A DNA stretch of 64,000 bases, taken from contig KB722758.1 of assembly GCA_000349905.1 (NCBI GenBank), forward strand, positions 465,551-529,550, given 5' to 3'. This document shows positions 37,054 to 51,185 of this stretch, one piece after another (position 1 is the first letter of the stretch; every line of letters begins with the position of its first letter). The stretch comes from Volvariella volvacea V23. Its lineage: Eukaryota; Basidiomycota; Agaricomycetes; Agaricales; Pluteaceae. The notes beneath the pieces are model-generated. The model was not told the DNA's origin, made no database searches, and worked only from the letters and a program-made list of their open reading frames with translations. Both the position numbers and the translations under genes were made by a program.

Positions 37054-39036
37054 TGGTGGAGGAGAGTGAGCAATCAGGCCTCAGGTATGGGAATTTGCAC
37101 TTAACTCCGTCTCTTTCGGGACCGGCTTTTACCCCGAGTTGCAAACGAGCCTGTTCATATTCAGAACACTAAATTATATAGTACAAGGACTTTGTAGAGA
37201 GTAGATAACTCATGTCTATTGCGATAAAATTACTACACACGATGTATAGTTACGGTTTCCCTGGAACTCATTACCGCTAGCTCGATCTTAAGTGGGAGCC
37301 GTACCACTACTCTAAGTGTAACCAGATTTCTGCCCTCCATCCTGGTCTGGGTGTGTGGAAGTCCTGGGAAGTCCATAGCACACTTACACAGATACCTAAG
37401 ACGGCCTCTGCAGCGACGAGGAGTCCACCAGTTCTGATGGGACCATTGCCTGGTGAGAGAATCAATGCACAGTAACTCACACGGGTAACCAAAAAAGCAT
37501 CCAACGCTATTTCCGACTCGCTTTGAACACAGGTTGGGTTTCTTTTGATCCATGCTACGAATACTGAACCATTTAAGGTGAGAGCAACACCTGGTTTGCA
37601 ACATGGAAGACTTGAGGGGAGAAGGCACGCACTCGCTTGGATATATTCTATCATATAGATTCAAGAAACGGAACATACGTAAAGGTGGTAAGCACCCCAC
37701 CGAGGTGTTTGAAAACTGGCTTGAATGCCTGTGTAACTGGATTACTTTAAGTCATCATCTATTCGAGGGTTTTGGTAGCTATCTACCTTGGCAGCACAAA
37801 CTCCATTCTAGTTAAAAACTGTGTCACCCCAGGTATTTGTGGGGAAGACGGTAGCAGCACACACTATAAGAGTGGGATGCGATGCTTTGAAGACACGCGG
37901 GAAGCTGGCCTAGACTTCTAGGTGTTGCCCGCAGTAGCATACGGCCCTCATCTCGTCGGGCAAGATCCTCCCGCACAGGAATAGTACTCGTCAATCCTTA
38001 TCAACTCGATGGAAGGTTAGTTTAACACCCTAATGATCATGCGATTAGATTTGAAAAAAGGTCCCCATCTGAGTTATGACGGCAGATATCATCCACCTCT
38101 GCCACATCCTTAGCAGGGTTCACCTTACATTGAGTGAATACCATTCGCAACTATCTCGGCGTGGTGTATAGCCAAACACTCAGATTGGCGTTTGTGCAAA
38201 TTTGTCTCGATAATTACTGATGTCGAACAGTGTTCCTGGTGGACAAATTCCTTTTCCAGTAAAGCCATGGGACAAAGTGGCCTTAGTCCTCCGTAGTCCT
38301 CATGATAATGCCATGTGGGAGTAACCCCAAAAAGAAGACTACGTGATCGTCAAATCTTACTTGGCGGCTGAGCTGTATATGACTTCCTGGCTGCTTGTGT
38401 CAACTTGGTAGAATCGGAATGATTTCAGGAGTAGGGCAGCTGGTGCAGCGGGATGAAAGCGCCGTCTTGGAGTAGCAACCGTGAGGTACTTCTGTGGTCC
38501 CTGTTGCTTCCCGATTTGCTTGAGATCCACCAGCGATTCTGGTGTCCCTATATATCACCGTACTATGAATTAACTCCGTTCATGTGCACGGGGAAAGACA
38601 GCCTATCTGCAATGGGCCTGTGATGGTCGAATCTATCGCATGGGAAGCAAGCCGATAACACCAGCACTATCAGTCAGTGTTGCTTTACGGCCGATATGTG
38701 CTTGAGGACCTGAGGAGTTGATCTTCGCCGTAGCATTCGGACATAAGGCTACAATAGCTGTCGGACGACTGGCATTATGCCAATAATCAAATACGAACAC
38801 GGGTGCACATGAGACATTCTCTGCAAAGGGTAGAAGGGCATGTGCGCCCGCTGGTTACCGCATGGGAGGACTTGTGTACTGAGCGTTGAATATTGGATGA
38901 ATTGCCGAGCAATGATCATTGAACACCGAATGCCGGAATCGGGCCGATTAGAGGTTCACTTTAAGGAGAAACTTTGCATTAAACGTCATGGCAAATGTAG
39001 GACATAGTTCACAAGCAGTAAAATGGATAGGTGTCA
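37054..39036. other. Gene-poor 2-kb stretch with an eroded UNC93 fragment
   Basis: Between the start of the aminopeptidase and the stop of the UNC93-like gene, both minus. Only the segment near 37,360-37,530 shows recognisable protein similarity (listed separately). From about 37,700 to 39,030 I see no open frame with a family signature and no RNA gene. Confidence 0.5.
37307..37654 (-). pseudogene. Eroded UNC93-like transporter fragment
   Basis: On the minus strand 37,429-37,364 encodes GGLLVAAEAVLGICVSVLWTSQ in spaced form GGLLVAAEAV then LGICVSVLWTSQ, matching GGFVIAAGAI then LGICAGLLWTAQ of the intact UNC93-like gene 3 kb away at 13 of 22 positions. Just upstream in another frame a GCFFGYP stretch parallels GCLGYP of the intact copy, in the same order. 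Frame changes and stops separate the pieces and most of the gene is missing. It looks like a partial tandem duplicate that decayed. The extent given is the open frame holding the match; true borders are unclear. Confidence 0.5.
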
Positions 39037-41143
39037 TTAATTCTTAGGTACTTCATTCGTCGCTCCAGCTGGTGCATTGATCTCTCCCATATTAACGCTA
39101 TGAAAGAGCAATTAGTGTGGGTACCTGGAGGTTACACATGGGACTCACAGTCCTTCATCTTCAATAGTGGTGTGGTTTTTGACACGTAAGTGAATCATAG
39201 GCAATGAAAAGACCAAGCCAGCAACAAGTAGCACCCAAGTTGAAACAAAGATGTTCATGTAGCTATAAAATTAAGGGAGTTAACGAAATGAGGGAAGAGA
39301 AAGGGAAGAGAGCACACTCACGGAACTGGCACACCGTCAGCTCTCCAGACTCCAGCGGCTCCAGCAGACTGGATGGATTTATCTGCGAGGATTCAAATTA
39401 GGATGAATTGAATAATCGAAGGGAACTAAACTCACAGAGGCCGGTAAGGTTAGCTAATTTGGCGGGGTCATTAGACATAGCACCCATCAACCAGTAAGCA
39501 GTAGTTTGCCACATCGCATCTAGCAAACCGCAGAAGATGTAAAGGAAAATTCGGCCAGCGTAACCAGCATCCGATATGTCAATTCTTGGGGTATTTGGAT
39601 CTGCATAAGTCTCTCGAGTATATTGCCTATGAAATATCCGGTTAGGAGCCCAATCCAGGACGAATATAAAAATTATACCTTTGGTAGAAGTAGGCCCAGA
39701 TATGGACGACGAAGGTCATTGCGAATAGGACGAACCAACCAGAGAAGGCCCGGAAGCGCCGACTAAACCTATCTTGATCCAGCAGCAATCCAATGGCAAA
39801 TGCACCAACGATTTGTGAGGTCCAGTAGACGAAATTGTTTAGGGATCGTGCTCGAATGTTAAAGATGGCGCCGTTGTAGCCGTTGAACTCTAAGAACGAA
39901 AAGGGTTTCGTGGTAATGGTATAAGGGAACAGCAATCAAAGCCTTCAACTCACGCCAAGTATAGAACCAGTTGGATGCTAAGAACATGGGGAACAAGAAG
40001 AAAATCATAGGATCGGTCTTCATGGTAACCCAGATACCGATGATCTCAGTTGTCCAAGAGCGTTGACGAGGGGTTGCAACTCTGGTACCATCTGTGCGGA
40101 TCATCTTATTAGGATCAACCATGAACCATGGTATCACGACACCGATGAGGGTCAGAACCAAGAAGCCGATCTAAGATTAAAGGTGAGGTTCAATGGAAGT
40201 ACGGGCTGGAAGCAATAATTACACACATAAGTTCCATTGCCAACTGCGTAGAGTGCAATATGAATTTGCTGTTAAGTATTATTACAAATGATGACACACC
40301 AGAGTTAGCCTGTTGGGAGTGGGGATATGAATACTGATGGTGCTCGCACACAGAAGAACAACCGTACCGTAGACGAGAAATTCTGGCCGAGTGATACAGA
40401 GGCACCAACGACAGCTCCAAGGTTGAAAACGCCCCAGAAAATGCCAATGAATTTGCCTTTCTGGGCCTCAGTCGGATAGGCCAACATCAATGAACCTTGA
40501 GCTGTCCATAAAAGACCAGCACAGATACCAAGAATAGCGCCAGCAGCGATAACAAAGCCTCCAGCGGTGGGGTGGATATTCATAGCACTGTATTCACATG
40601 AGTCATCAAAGAATGATTAACTGGGCTGGACACGGACAGGAAAGCACCAATATAGAGGGGGTATCCCAAGCAACCGATCATAAGAGTGATTCGTGAGCCG
40701 AGTACGTTGTTGACGGAGCTGCAGGTGGAGGTGAATAGTGGAAGCACTGGTGAAGCGTAATACCCACCCTGCGAAGAAGGCACCAACAGCGAAGGTGGCG
40801 TAAAGAGCGGAGTTGGCGTTGGCGGAAGTTTTACCATCGACTTGACCACCAGCACCAAGACCGTTCAAGGCATTAAACAATCCTATGTAATCGCCGACAC
40901 GTCAGAACACCACTGGTGTGGGTGTGTGATAGATATCACCTGGACACATAAAACACACGAAACCAAGCATGAAGACCTGGTCAACGCATGAGTCCGGTAC
41001 GTTACCGCGATGGTGGGCGACCGCGAACGTACTTGGGTGATAGGGTGTTGGTAGAGGCCCTTGAAGCCCGTGGCGCGTTCGAACACGGGTTGGGCTTCAT
41101 TTGAGCTACTACTATCACGACCCTTATGTTCGAGGTCCGACAT
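39037..41143 (-). CDS. UNC93-like major facilitator membrane protein
   Basis: Polytopic MFS-type protein of the UNC93/DUF895 family, with substrate unknown. It is multi-exon on minus, starting MSDLEHKGRDSSSSNEAQPV. Readable segments: FMCPGLFNALNGLGAGGQVD, SANANSALYATFAVGAFFAG, SVNNVLGSRITLMIGCLGYP, GGFVIAAGAILGICAGLLWT, GKFIGIFWGVFNLGAVVGAS, FFLFPMFLASNWFYTWRE, FNIRARSLNNFVYWTSQIVG, QTTAYWLMGAMSNDPAKLAN and STWVLLVAGLVFSLPMI. The RARSLNNF stretch after the central loop and the LGICAGLLWT helix are family hallmarks. The short last exon encodes VNMGEINAPAGATNEVPKN. A degraded paralogous fragment lies downstream. Confidence 0.88.
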
Positions 41144-42201
41144 CGTTCGAAATATGGAGGAACGAGGAGGCTAGAGGGATAGAGGAAAGGAGGGGGAACT
41201 GAACGTGTCGAAGCCGCCGAACCTTGAACCCAGGTGTTGCGCCCTCTTAGATATAGTCCAGCGGATGGGGCATAAAATTAGGTTCCCATGGCTTGGGCTT
41301 CTCTTCGTACTAGAAGGAGAAAGATCAATCAGAGTGCATGCCCTGACTTCCTTGAGGTCGTGGAGCCGAAGCATGCATATGACCATTGTGCCTCAGCTGG
41401 TCCGGGCCATCAAGTCCTGTATGGGCACAGCAGCATAAGCGACGCTGTGGCTTTGTGCTGAGTAGGAGATGATAATCATGCGGTCATGAACACATTGAGC
41501 ATGGCTCGAGGTTAGACTCTGTGCTCCCATCATTTATCAGTGTATCACAGCATGGTCTACCCAAGGGACATTAGGAGGTGATTGCTATTATCTGCGAAAT
41601 GAATGCAAGGCTTACTTGGCTATTTCAAACGACATTTCTCCAGTGTCTGCAGCGCCATCTGTAGCAATTGCACAAGGAACGGTTATCTAGGGGATCGCAT
41701 GGACAGACTCAGGCCCTGGCCGTTTAATTCATTCCCAATTTCAAAAAGCCTCCAGGGCCCATTTTGGGTCGGACCCTGCATTAAGGTCACAAGATACGAG
41801 TAAGGGCAGCGGCATTCGCATCAAGCGTGTGGGAACATGACCGTCCGCAACCTCCGGTGCGCGCCGCTAAAGACCGGAGATGACCGGATGATCCCGAGGA
41901 GGGCAAGCGCTGTCGTCACGATTGGCGAACTGTTGTCGTCATGGATGCGTCTTGACTGCTATCCGCTTCAGTAATACTCTTACGTTTACGCTGTGCAGAC
42001 ACATTACGAAAACGACGAGAGGCGTAAATCGCCTCAGAAGCAGGTAGAATAGCTCAGTTTCCAGGTTCTTAGATATCGAGACAATATACAGAGAGAACAA
42101 GAAACAAACGCGTTCTGTGCAACAAAAGTCTAATCGGCTGTCAAAACAAATGGAGATGCACTACAAGACGGGAATTGAGCACATCGATAACATCTGCACA
42201 T
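41144..42201. other. Intergenic region, no gene seen
   Basis: About 1.06 kb between the UNC93-like start (minus) and the YOP1 stop (minus). Short open frames exist on both strands, but none has a recognisable motif or a plausible exon chain. Confidence 0.4.
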
Positions 42202-42863
42202 TTACTCCTGGTGTGCGTTCGCCGTAGTGGTGGCGGTTGTGGCAACGTCGTATTGGCTAGTAGAGATATTTGTCAAAAGAGGCTTGACGAAGTTCTTGTA
42301 TGTCACTTGGGCACCCTGTGGAACGGCGTCAATGTGGTGCGATAAGAGAAAACACAGTACACATACTCGGAAGGCAGGGAGAAGCAACCATAGGTTAATA
42401 ATGGTCTTGAAGACATAGTACCATGGGACGTAGTAGAGGAGAGCACGGATAGCGAAGCTCTCGAGGAAATTGAAGAAACCGAAGATGACCCAATAGGTAA
42501 GCCACTGGACGTCATCAGTGGTTGATTGCGTTTCGATAGCTTTAAACGAGAAGTAGGCAGGAATGGCCCATCCCACGAGATTAGAAACGGGGGCGGCAAA
42601 GGCGTTGATAAGGTGAAGGAGAGAGAGGAGTAAGACTGCGCCGATAGCGAAGTAGGTCTTGGGAAGCTGGGTTCGCTTTTCGATGGCGACGGCAACAGGA
42701 TACTTGGAAAGCTGGAATTATGGGTCCACTAGTGAGCGGGGGGAGTTGTCGGTGCAGTAGTGGAGTCACAGACCTCTTTGTCGAGCTGTGTCAAGTGGTA
42801 GACAGCCCTCGTTTGAGCTTGCTGGTAGACGGGATGAGCCTGAATCTTTTGGATGGCGGACAT
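42202..42863 (-). CDS. YOP1: ER membrane-shaping protein Yop1 (TB2/DP1/HVA22)
   Basis: Reticulon-like protein that bends ER tubules. Exons 42863-42774, 42711-42367 and 42315-42202 give about 182 residues. After LSKYPVAVAIEKRTQLPKTY come two long hydrophobic hairpins (FAIGAVLLLSLLHLINAFA and the region LESFAIRALLYYVPWYYVFK). The TB2/DP1 signature DDVQWLTYWVIFGFFNFLES is complete. NLWLLLPAFRGAQVTYKNFV ends the conserved part; the tail is Thr/Ala-rich. The start overlaps no other gene, and OST5 is divergent 198 bp away. Confidence 0.94.
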
Positions 42864-43061
42864 AGCTACGATAAACTGAGGGTGTTGAGAGGCGAGGGTG
42901 TATTCTGTGGCAGAGGGGGAGAAGGCGTGTGAGCAAGCGAGTTGTTGGAGATTGTGGTCGTTTATAGAAGCGGGTGGCTGCGAGCTCGGTGATGACACGT
43001 GTTTGTTTGCAAACTCACTTTCATCCGTCTCTCCACCTCAATTCGTCACAGCTCACGCAGG
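42864..43061. promoter_or_regulatory. Bidirectional promoter YOP1/OST5
   Basis: 198 bp between two divergent start codons of ER membrane proteins. No motif can be named with confidence. Confidence 0.4.
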
Positions 43062-43410
43062 ATGGCCCACGACTATTCTTCAATCCAAGTACGTCCGCGT
43101 CTCTTTTGTGCTCTCCCCTTCCTGACTATTGCTCCACAGGACCTCCATCGCTCGCTGCCCTCGTTTTCTCCAATCATACCCGTGGAATTATTGCCTTACC
43201 TCGCGCTCATTCTCCTCGCCTCTACCTTTGGTCTCACTTTTTATTTCACAACGTAAGTTTTCGCGAGTAGCACTCATTCTCAAGCTCACATTCCACAGCT
43301 TACCAAAGACAGCTGTCCCCGCTCGAGAATTCTTGGTGGCCGGTCTCGCCAGCCTCCTTGGTGGATTTGGCGTCGTGGCGCTTTTCTGTACAGCTGGTGT
43401 CTACGTGTAG
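43062..43410 (+). CDS. OST5: Oligosaccharyltransferase small subunit Ost5/TMEM258
   Basis: Small ER membrane subunit of the N-glycosylation oligosaccharyltransferase. Exons 43062-43088, 43140-43252 and 43299-43410 give 83 residues. Two membrane helices: LLPYLALILLASTFGLTFYF and EFLVAGLASLLGGFGVVALF. The end, GFGV then seven residues, then GVYV, closely follows the TMEM258 terminus pattern (GFGV...GIYV). The length also fits this family (about 80 residues). As a small spliced protein it is easily missed by annotation. Confidence 0.88.
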
Positions 43411-43641
43411 CACTGCCCCCAATTCCATCAGTCCACCTGCTAGCCAGAAACACGCTGATTTGGGACGCAGCGGTTATGCCACTTTCCACGTTGCAAGATG
43501 CTGTAAACACCAAACGCCCACCGACTGCGGAAACGCACGGCAACCTATTCCTGAGTTCATTTCAATTGGTCTGAGGACCTTAGCAGATACAGTCAAACTA
43601 GTAATACAAGATGTCCGAACGTTCGTTCTGCGTTTCATGAG
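43411..43641. terminator. Convergent 3' ends OST5/SPC25
   Basis: About 230 bp between two stop codons, holding both 3' ends. No gene is visible. Confidence 0.3.
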
Positions 43642-44589
43642 TCACCTTCCAGCTTGCACCAGCTCCTGATACCCGGCCCTGACTTGCTTAATGAAGTGAT
43701 ACAAGTCTTGCGTTGTATTCAATTCATCCACGAGGATGGCCATAACGGGCAGAACTGGTGACGAGGTGATCACTACCGAAATTCGAGGCCACAAAGTGAG
43801 CAGGGTAGCATTAGTGTACACAGCACAACCTACCCTTATAGGTATCCTGAGAGACGTCAATCACGAAACTAAACTCGCGTTGAGGGTCTGATAAATCAAC
43901 CCGGTAGAACCTGATCAGCAATTGGTCCTTTTCGACGCCTTCCACGATGCAAGACAGCGCCTTTTGACAAGCCTCGAGTTCAGGGAAAACACGCGATGCA
44001 TGAGTGTCGAGAGTTGCTCGTTCCTTGTTCCGTTCTGTTTGAAACGTGAATAGCATGATCAAGGAAGTGTCATACATCCCAAAACGATGCGCAGCATACC
44101 GCGACCCATGTTGTCCGTGATGGCACGGTACTGCTCGATTTCGGTCTGAATAGAGGCACTCTTGTCACGTAAGGATGCCAATTGCCGCTTCAAGGCAGCT
44201 ACCGCTTGCTCGGCGTCCTTTCTTTCCTCCTTTTCGCGTTCGAGCTCTAAGGGTTGATAAGAGATGGACCGGATCCGTGCGCGTGTCTCGGGGTGGATGG
44301 ACAGAGAGTGAAGCTACATACCAGCAACCAACTCTATCTCTCTAAGCTTACACTGATTGATTTCTGTCTCATAGGCAGCTATCTTGTCCAGGATTCGCTT
44401 CTTTTCATCGGCTTGACGGGAGCGACGATCAGTTATTGTTGCTATGGCGCGGTTCTTGTAGTTTGAGATGGCCTTGAGGAAATTGCGCGTCGAGGTCTCA
44501 TAGACATCGATGCGTAGGTCGATGCGGGGATTGGGTTCGGCAAGGATGGCTTGAAGGTCGATTTGGGGGACGCGGAGGGTGCGGGCCAT
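43642..44589 (-). CDS. SPC25: Kinetochore protein Spc25
   Basis: Subunit of the Ndc80 complex that links kinetochores to microtubules. First exon 44589-44322, then about four more. The N-terminal part (RVPQIDLQAILAEPNPRIDL, then DRRSRQADEKKRILDKIAAY and ELEREKEERKDAEQAVAALK) is heptad-like coiled coil. The C-terminal globular RWD-like domain carries LLIRFYRVDLSDPQREFSFV and then VIDVSQDTYK, the Spc25 signature, and ends FIKQVRAGYQELVQAGR. An earlier in-frame ATG (44637, MTSPTRRVPSP) would add 16 residues. It is divergent from the DBF2-like kinase, 270 bp apart. Confidence 0.87.
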
Positions 44590-44859
44590 GGCTTGGAATT
44601 GTGGAGGTGAAGGAACGCGCCGAGTCGGGGATGTCATGCGGACGTCATGTGGTCGAACACGTGGGTGGATCGCGTCCCGGAACAGTCTGCGTTGCGCCTG
44701 CTGCAGATTAATTGACCGCCCTCGTTTCCTTTCTGGGCTTCCCTTTCTGGTCGTGGTGGCTGTCCCCTCCCATCTTTCTCCAACACCTCCATCATCTACC
44801 CGCTCCGACAACAGTTCCTGGTCCTCTAGATTGCCGAACCAAACGACAATCATCATCAG
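44590..44859. promoter_or_regulatory. Bidirectional promoter SPC25/DBF2
   Basis: 270 bp between divergent start codons of two mitotic genes; joint control is plausible but no element can be named by eye. Confidence 0.4.
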
Positions 44860-46802
<1,943 letters not shown>

Positions 46803-47270
46803 GTATTACCATGATGATTATGATTAGATTGATGATTATTACGTTCGACACGTTTGAGGGGTACTTGTGTTATTAGTCTTGCATTTCTGCATGTAAACGC
46901 ATCTGGCACTGGGTAGATGGGCTTCCTTGCATTTTACACTACCAGAATTACAAAAAAAATGTATATAAGGGGATTGGATGGCTAATTGGAGCAGACTCGT
47001 CTAGCGTGTCGTAAAAACTAAAGTCCTGTACTTCACCGTATTACCGTATTACTGGAGACTAAAATAACGATTAAATAGGTATTAAGCAACAGCGAAAGCA
47101 AATCAAATAGACTACCGGGACAAGTGTTTCGCGTAAGAGGTCGTTGGGAGCTATCATGAAGACGTTGTTGAGTATCATGAGAAGGGTATCCAGGTGGGGT
47201 GTAGTCTCGGGCATTAATCAAACTGAACGGTCTTGGGCCTTCTCAAAAACTGGAGAACGCGTCAGATTTA
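46803..47270. terminator. Convergent intergenic region
   Basis: About 470 bp between the kinase stop and the stop of the hypothetical minus gene. It includes a TTACCGTATTACTGG-like direct duplication of ACCGTATT near 47,037-47,052. No gene is seen. Confidence 0.35.
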
Positions 47271-48066
47271 CTATCCTCCTACTTGAGCTGTTATCCAACT
47301 CACCCTTTGTCTCTTTTCCATCCCGATGTCCGGAGAGCTGTGGTCATCAAGCTCGGGAGACTTGCGCTTTATGGTGATGCGAATGACTTCGATGGACGAA
47401 CCACTGTTCTCTGGAGTTATTACTGAACTGTCGGAATCGCTCAGCCTATCGTTACGCGATAGATCCATGTCACTTGGAGAGGGGTATTGAAGATCGTAAT
47501 TGCCGTCATAATCCATGTCGTCAACGTCAACGGGTACATCAAAAGACCAATTCTTCTGCTCGCCTTCGCTTCCAGTGGGCGGCTGTGTGGATTGAGGTAG
47601 CATACGGGAACTGCATATCCCGGCCTTAGTGTTCAAGCAAGGAACGCCACGAGCCGCGTGAAACGGAATGGGTCGAAGTACTATGGGGTTGTGTTCTTTT
47701 TGTACTTGGTTCTGAGAGGCAACATGAAATGTCAGTGTGTTGATTCAGAGGCATGCATCAAGAGATACACACCCGACCAGGGATTCTAATCTTCAAAGTT
47801 TCCCTTGCAGGGCTTGGGGAGAGATCCAGCACAGGGAGGGGGATGACTGATATCTGTCTTTGTGGGCAGTTACGAGCCTTCTTGATATTAATAGAAAGGC
47901 CAAGGTGGAATGCCTTTGCCTTTGCGTGGTGGGTATAGCAGACAGATTCACGGGATTTAGCTGCAAGGTATTGATACTTCGCGTTGGCTATTCGCAGAAT
48001 GGATATGAGGTCATTGAGTTGGGAATAGGAGAGGGTATTAGTGTTGGCAGACGATTCAGGAGACAT
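47271..48066 (-). CDS. Hypothetical acidic protein
   Basis: Not recognised. Two exons, 48066-47773 and 47711-47271, join in phase to give 244 residues. The N-terminal half has a possible helix (YSQLNDLISILRIANAKYQY) and basic stretches. The C-terminal half is acidic and Ser/Pro-rich (DVPVDVDDMDYDGNYD), then IEVIRITIKRKSPELDDHSS. The mix of acidic and lysine/arginine patches suggests a nuclear protein, which is inference only. It sits between the kinase gene and RPA12. Confidence 0.6.
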
Positions 48067-48570
48067 GGCAAACGAGAAGGATTAGAACGAAGGGTAAAGG
48101 CTGTTGAGAGTTTAGTGCGAGAGGCGAGGTCTTGAAGGAGTGTGAATGGTCGTAGATTCTGGTGTGCGAGACGACACGCTCAACGTGACGAAGAAAGAAC
48201 CACCTGGAAGCGTGAGGAGGGAAGGAGGGAAGAAGAAAGGAAGCCCGTTAAGGGACCGCTTTGTCTTCGATGAATATTTTAACGTCATGGCGTTTGGACC
48301 CACAAAGAGCCGGGAATGGACCCAGAACAACAAAAGAAATATGTGGATAAAGCTTACTGGGAACGGATCGATGCGAAAGAACAAAGGGAAGAAGGACCAG
48401 GTGGCTTGGAGCGTTGATGGCTTTATTATATTTGCAGATAACAATACAGTCTACGAATCACCATCCCGACCTTGTATTTTTGTTCTTCTTGTTCTTCGGC
48501 ATCTTCCTTTTGGTTTCCTACACGTGGCTCTCATTTTCCACAAATATTTCCAGCCAGATCTGTTTCAATC
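48067..48570. promoter_or_regulatory. Divergent intergenic region upstream of RPA12
   Basis: About 500 bp between divergent starts. A plus-strand open frame covers much of it but lacks any motif and runs into the RPA12 first exon in another frame, so I treat it as chance. Confidence 0.4.
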
Positions 48571-49205
48571 ATGTCCAAGGCACACAAGATTGGTTAGAAA
48601 GACATATATCTCGCGTCGCCCCACTCACCGTCTACGCCACTAGGCTCCCTGCTGTTCTGTCCCAACTGTGGAACCTTGCTCGACCTCCCGACGGATGGTG
48701 AAGCTTTCGTTGCATGTGGTCAGTGCAACCGCCAGGAGCCTGCGAGCTGTTAGTATCAAGTCCCTGCACAACACACTCCTAACAGGGGTTATACGCAGCA
48801 TACGAAGACATGGAGATCATAACATACTCCCATCCTGACGCCTTTCCGTCCAGTTTGCGCCAGAAAAGAAAGATACAGACAAAACTTCATCAGCAGGGCG
48901 ATCAGGGCACGCTTGTACGTCGCTTCTTTTGATCTCCCGTCGTCGACTTCATCGTTGTCGCTTTCTAGATGGCTGAGAAATGTCCCGCCTGTGGTCATCT
49001 AGAGGCGTATTCCAAGGAGATGCAGGTGTGTGCAGTCGAGCAATATTACGGTCACAATCCCTCATTTGTGCATTAGCTACGCAGCGCTGATGAAGGCTCG
49101 ACGATTTTCTATACCGTATGTCGTCCTGTCTATTTCTTGTTTCATTTTTGGCCTAACGAACCCTAGTGCGCTTCCTGCAAACACGGATGGCGGATCAATA
49201 ATTAG
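48571..49205 (+). CDS. RPA12: RNA polymerase I subunit A12 (Rpa12)
   Basis: Small zinc-ribbon subunit for transcript cleavage by RNA polymerase I in the nucleolus. Six exons: 48571-48592, 48644-48748, 48799-48914, 48969-49025, 49077-49115, 49167-49205; 125 residues. The N-terminal ribbon is GSLLFCPNCGTLLDLP and then CGQCNRQEP. The C-terminal TFIIS-like ribbon is EKCPACGHLEA, then QLRSADEGSTIFYTCASCKH, containing the catalytic-hairpin motif RSADEG. The protein ends GWRINN. It is the last ordinary gene before the CG-poor repeat domain. Confidence 0.94.
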
Positions 49206-49999
49206 GTTTCATCACATGCAATTGACCGCGTTCAAAATGGCTCTGTATTGGGGTCGTGGGCAAAGCAGCATCAGTCAGAGTGTTTGCTGCTTGTGGAGTA
49301 TTGCTTCCAAGCACTGAATATGAGGTGTGGCACCCACTCTTACAGGCCATCTATCACGATTTCTTGGCTTGCTTTCTTGTCCTCTTTTATCGCGATTCAA
49401 GCTATTGCTCATTTCAGTAAAGGTTTAACTATGACGATGTGATTGAAGTGCTGCGTTCATGTTTAGCTTTTATCAATGGTGTGTAGCAGTACATTGGGTA
49501 TGCTGCCAGTTGTCGACACATGAACTTGAAAAATTCTCAAAACATTTCCTGATGTTGTGCAGCTCTTCAAGGTGGATAGGAGCTTGAGATAAAGAAAGAC
49601 TTTGTCTCGCTTTGAGTTCTCTATATCACAATTAATTTGAAAATTTACAGTCAACTTGGAAATTCTTCTGAGATGTAAACCTCCACAAAATGTCCTTATG
49701 GATGGGAACCCAACTGGAAGGAATAAAATAGACTTAGTAAGGGAGAGCTACAACCATGGTCACTCTGGGGGCTAGCTGGTTTTTGGTGGTGGAAAACTAA
49801 TAATAAAAAGTTTCTCATGGACAGAAATGAAATATAAAATTTATTATTTCTAAAATATAATTCAAACTCAAAATTTGGGTTAAGTATTGTGACTGAAAAT
49901 AGGTTGTTTTTCAATGGTTTTCATGAGCAGAAAATAACAAATTTAAGTAAGATAGAAATAAAAATTTTCATAAGACTGAAAATAAAAAGAAAACTTAGG

Positions 50000-50050
50000 A
50001 TAGTGAGCCATGGCAAAGCCTGGCATGTCCAAGTCCAGGATTTTTTTTGA
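50000..50050. repeat. Solo arm of the fold-back element seen at 52,237-52,404
   Basis: The sequence GTGAGCCATGGCAAAGCC, then TGGCATGTCCAAGTCCA and a T-run, matches the left arm of the element at 52,237. No second arm follows. Confidence 0.6.
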
Positions 50051-50489
50051 TACAAAATATACAATGCTCAAGTCTTAAGAACTTCTTGAAGGGTCTTGAA
50101 GAGGTATTGAGAATATCAAAAAATTGAAAATATTAAAAAGACAGAAAACCAGAAGACAGCTCAGAGTAATCAATAGACCCTCATTTAGATTCAGATATTA
50201 AATTAGAAAATGCATATATATTATATTGATATCATGCAATATATTATAGTAAACTACTGTAGTGATAAATCTATATTAACAATTGATGCTTGAATTATGA
50301 AATGTCCAAAAGTGTTGAAATAGCTTGTTTAAAATTAATTGGAGCAATAATTGGTAATAACTAAAACAATAGTTCATTATCATTTTGAAAATTTAGCCAA
50401 TAACTTATTATTAGCTCTCCACATGTCAGTCAACAATAGAGGTTCAATTATTCTAAAAATTGGACTATATTTTATATTTTCTATACCAA

Positions 50490-51060
50490 AAAGTTGCATT
50501 GCATTTGCAAACCATGGGAGATATTAACACTGTACTTTGCATATTCATTCTACACATAAGGTGCAATATTTCTCTCCCTTATATCTAAGAAATATATAAT
50601 AAACCTGTAGAGATATTTATCATTTTGTGTTTTTCCTATTCAAAAATTGCATTGCATTCAATGACTGTGAAGCACACATTAAAATTAATACAACAATTGA
50701 GATCTACATAAGAAATAGCACAAAATTTGCACAAGGTTTAGTGAAGAATTGAATGAGTAATTAAGCACCCTTTATGAGTGTGGTAATAATAACCCAGTGT
50801 CACATCATTCAAATATAGAAATTTGTTCCTATTGATGCAACAGCACTGTTACAACTTTTGGCCAAAGATGCAGTCTGAGATGCTAAGGCTATTCCTAATT
50901 ATAAAATGTGACATATTCTGTTTTACCTGTATGCCCCATTGCTCAATCAGTTCTATACAGAACCTTATGATGTTATGAGCAAATCTGTACAGAATCTATG
51001 TGAAATCCAATAGTTATATCAGTCTCAATGTATACTTCATGATATATGATGCAATCTTTC
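50490..51060 (+). repeat. Dispersed repeat, copy 1 (partner of 52,900-53,597)
   Basis: Shares landmarks in the same order with the second copy: TTTGCAAACCATGGGAGATAT, the block with GCACACATTAAAA, CTACATAAGAAATRGCACA and TTGCTCAATCAGTTCT. This copy lacks the inverted right arm found in copy 2 and holds no CG where copy 2 has several. Confidence 0.75.
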
Positions 51061-51084
51061 ATTGAATTCAACCAAAATATAAAA

Positions 51085-51185
51085 TTACAAGCTCAGAACT
51101 TACCAGCATGCACCAATATCAGGCATGGCTTTCTTGGTCCTGAAAAGATTGAGTTCTTACTATAATCTGAACTTGGAATGAGATG
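51085..51185 (+). repeat. Partial copy of dispersed repeat R1
   Basis: Shares AAGCTCAGAACTTACC, TCAGGCATGGCTTTCTTGG and TCCTGAAAAGA with the copies at 53,641, 54,629 and (inverted) 60,800. It is degraded by C-to-T-like changes. Confidence 0.7.
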
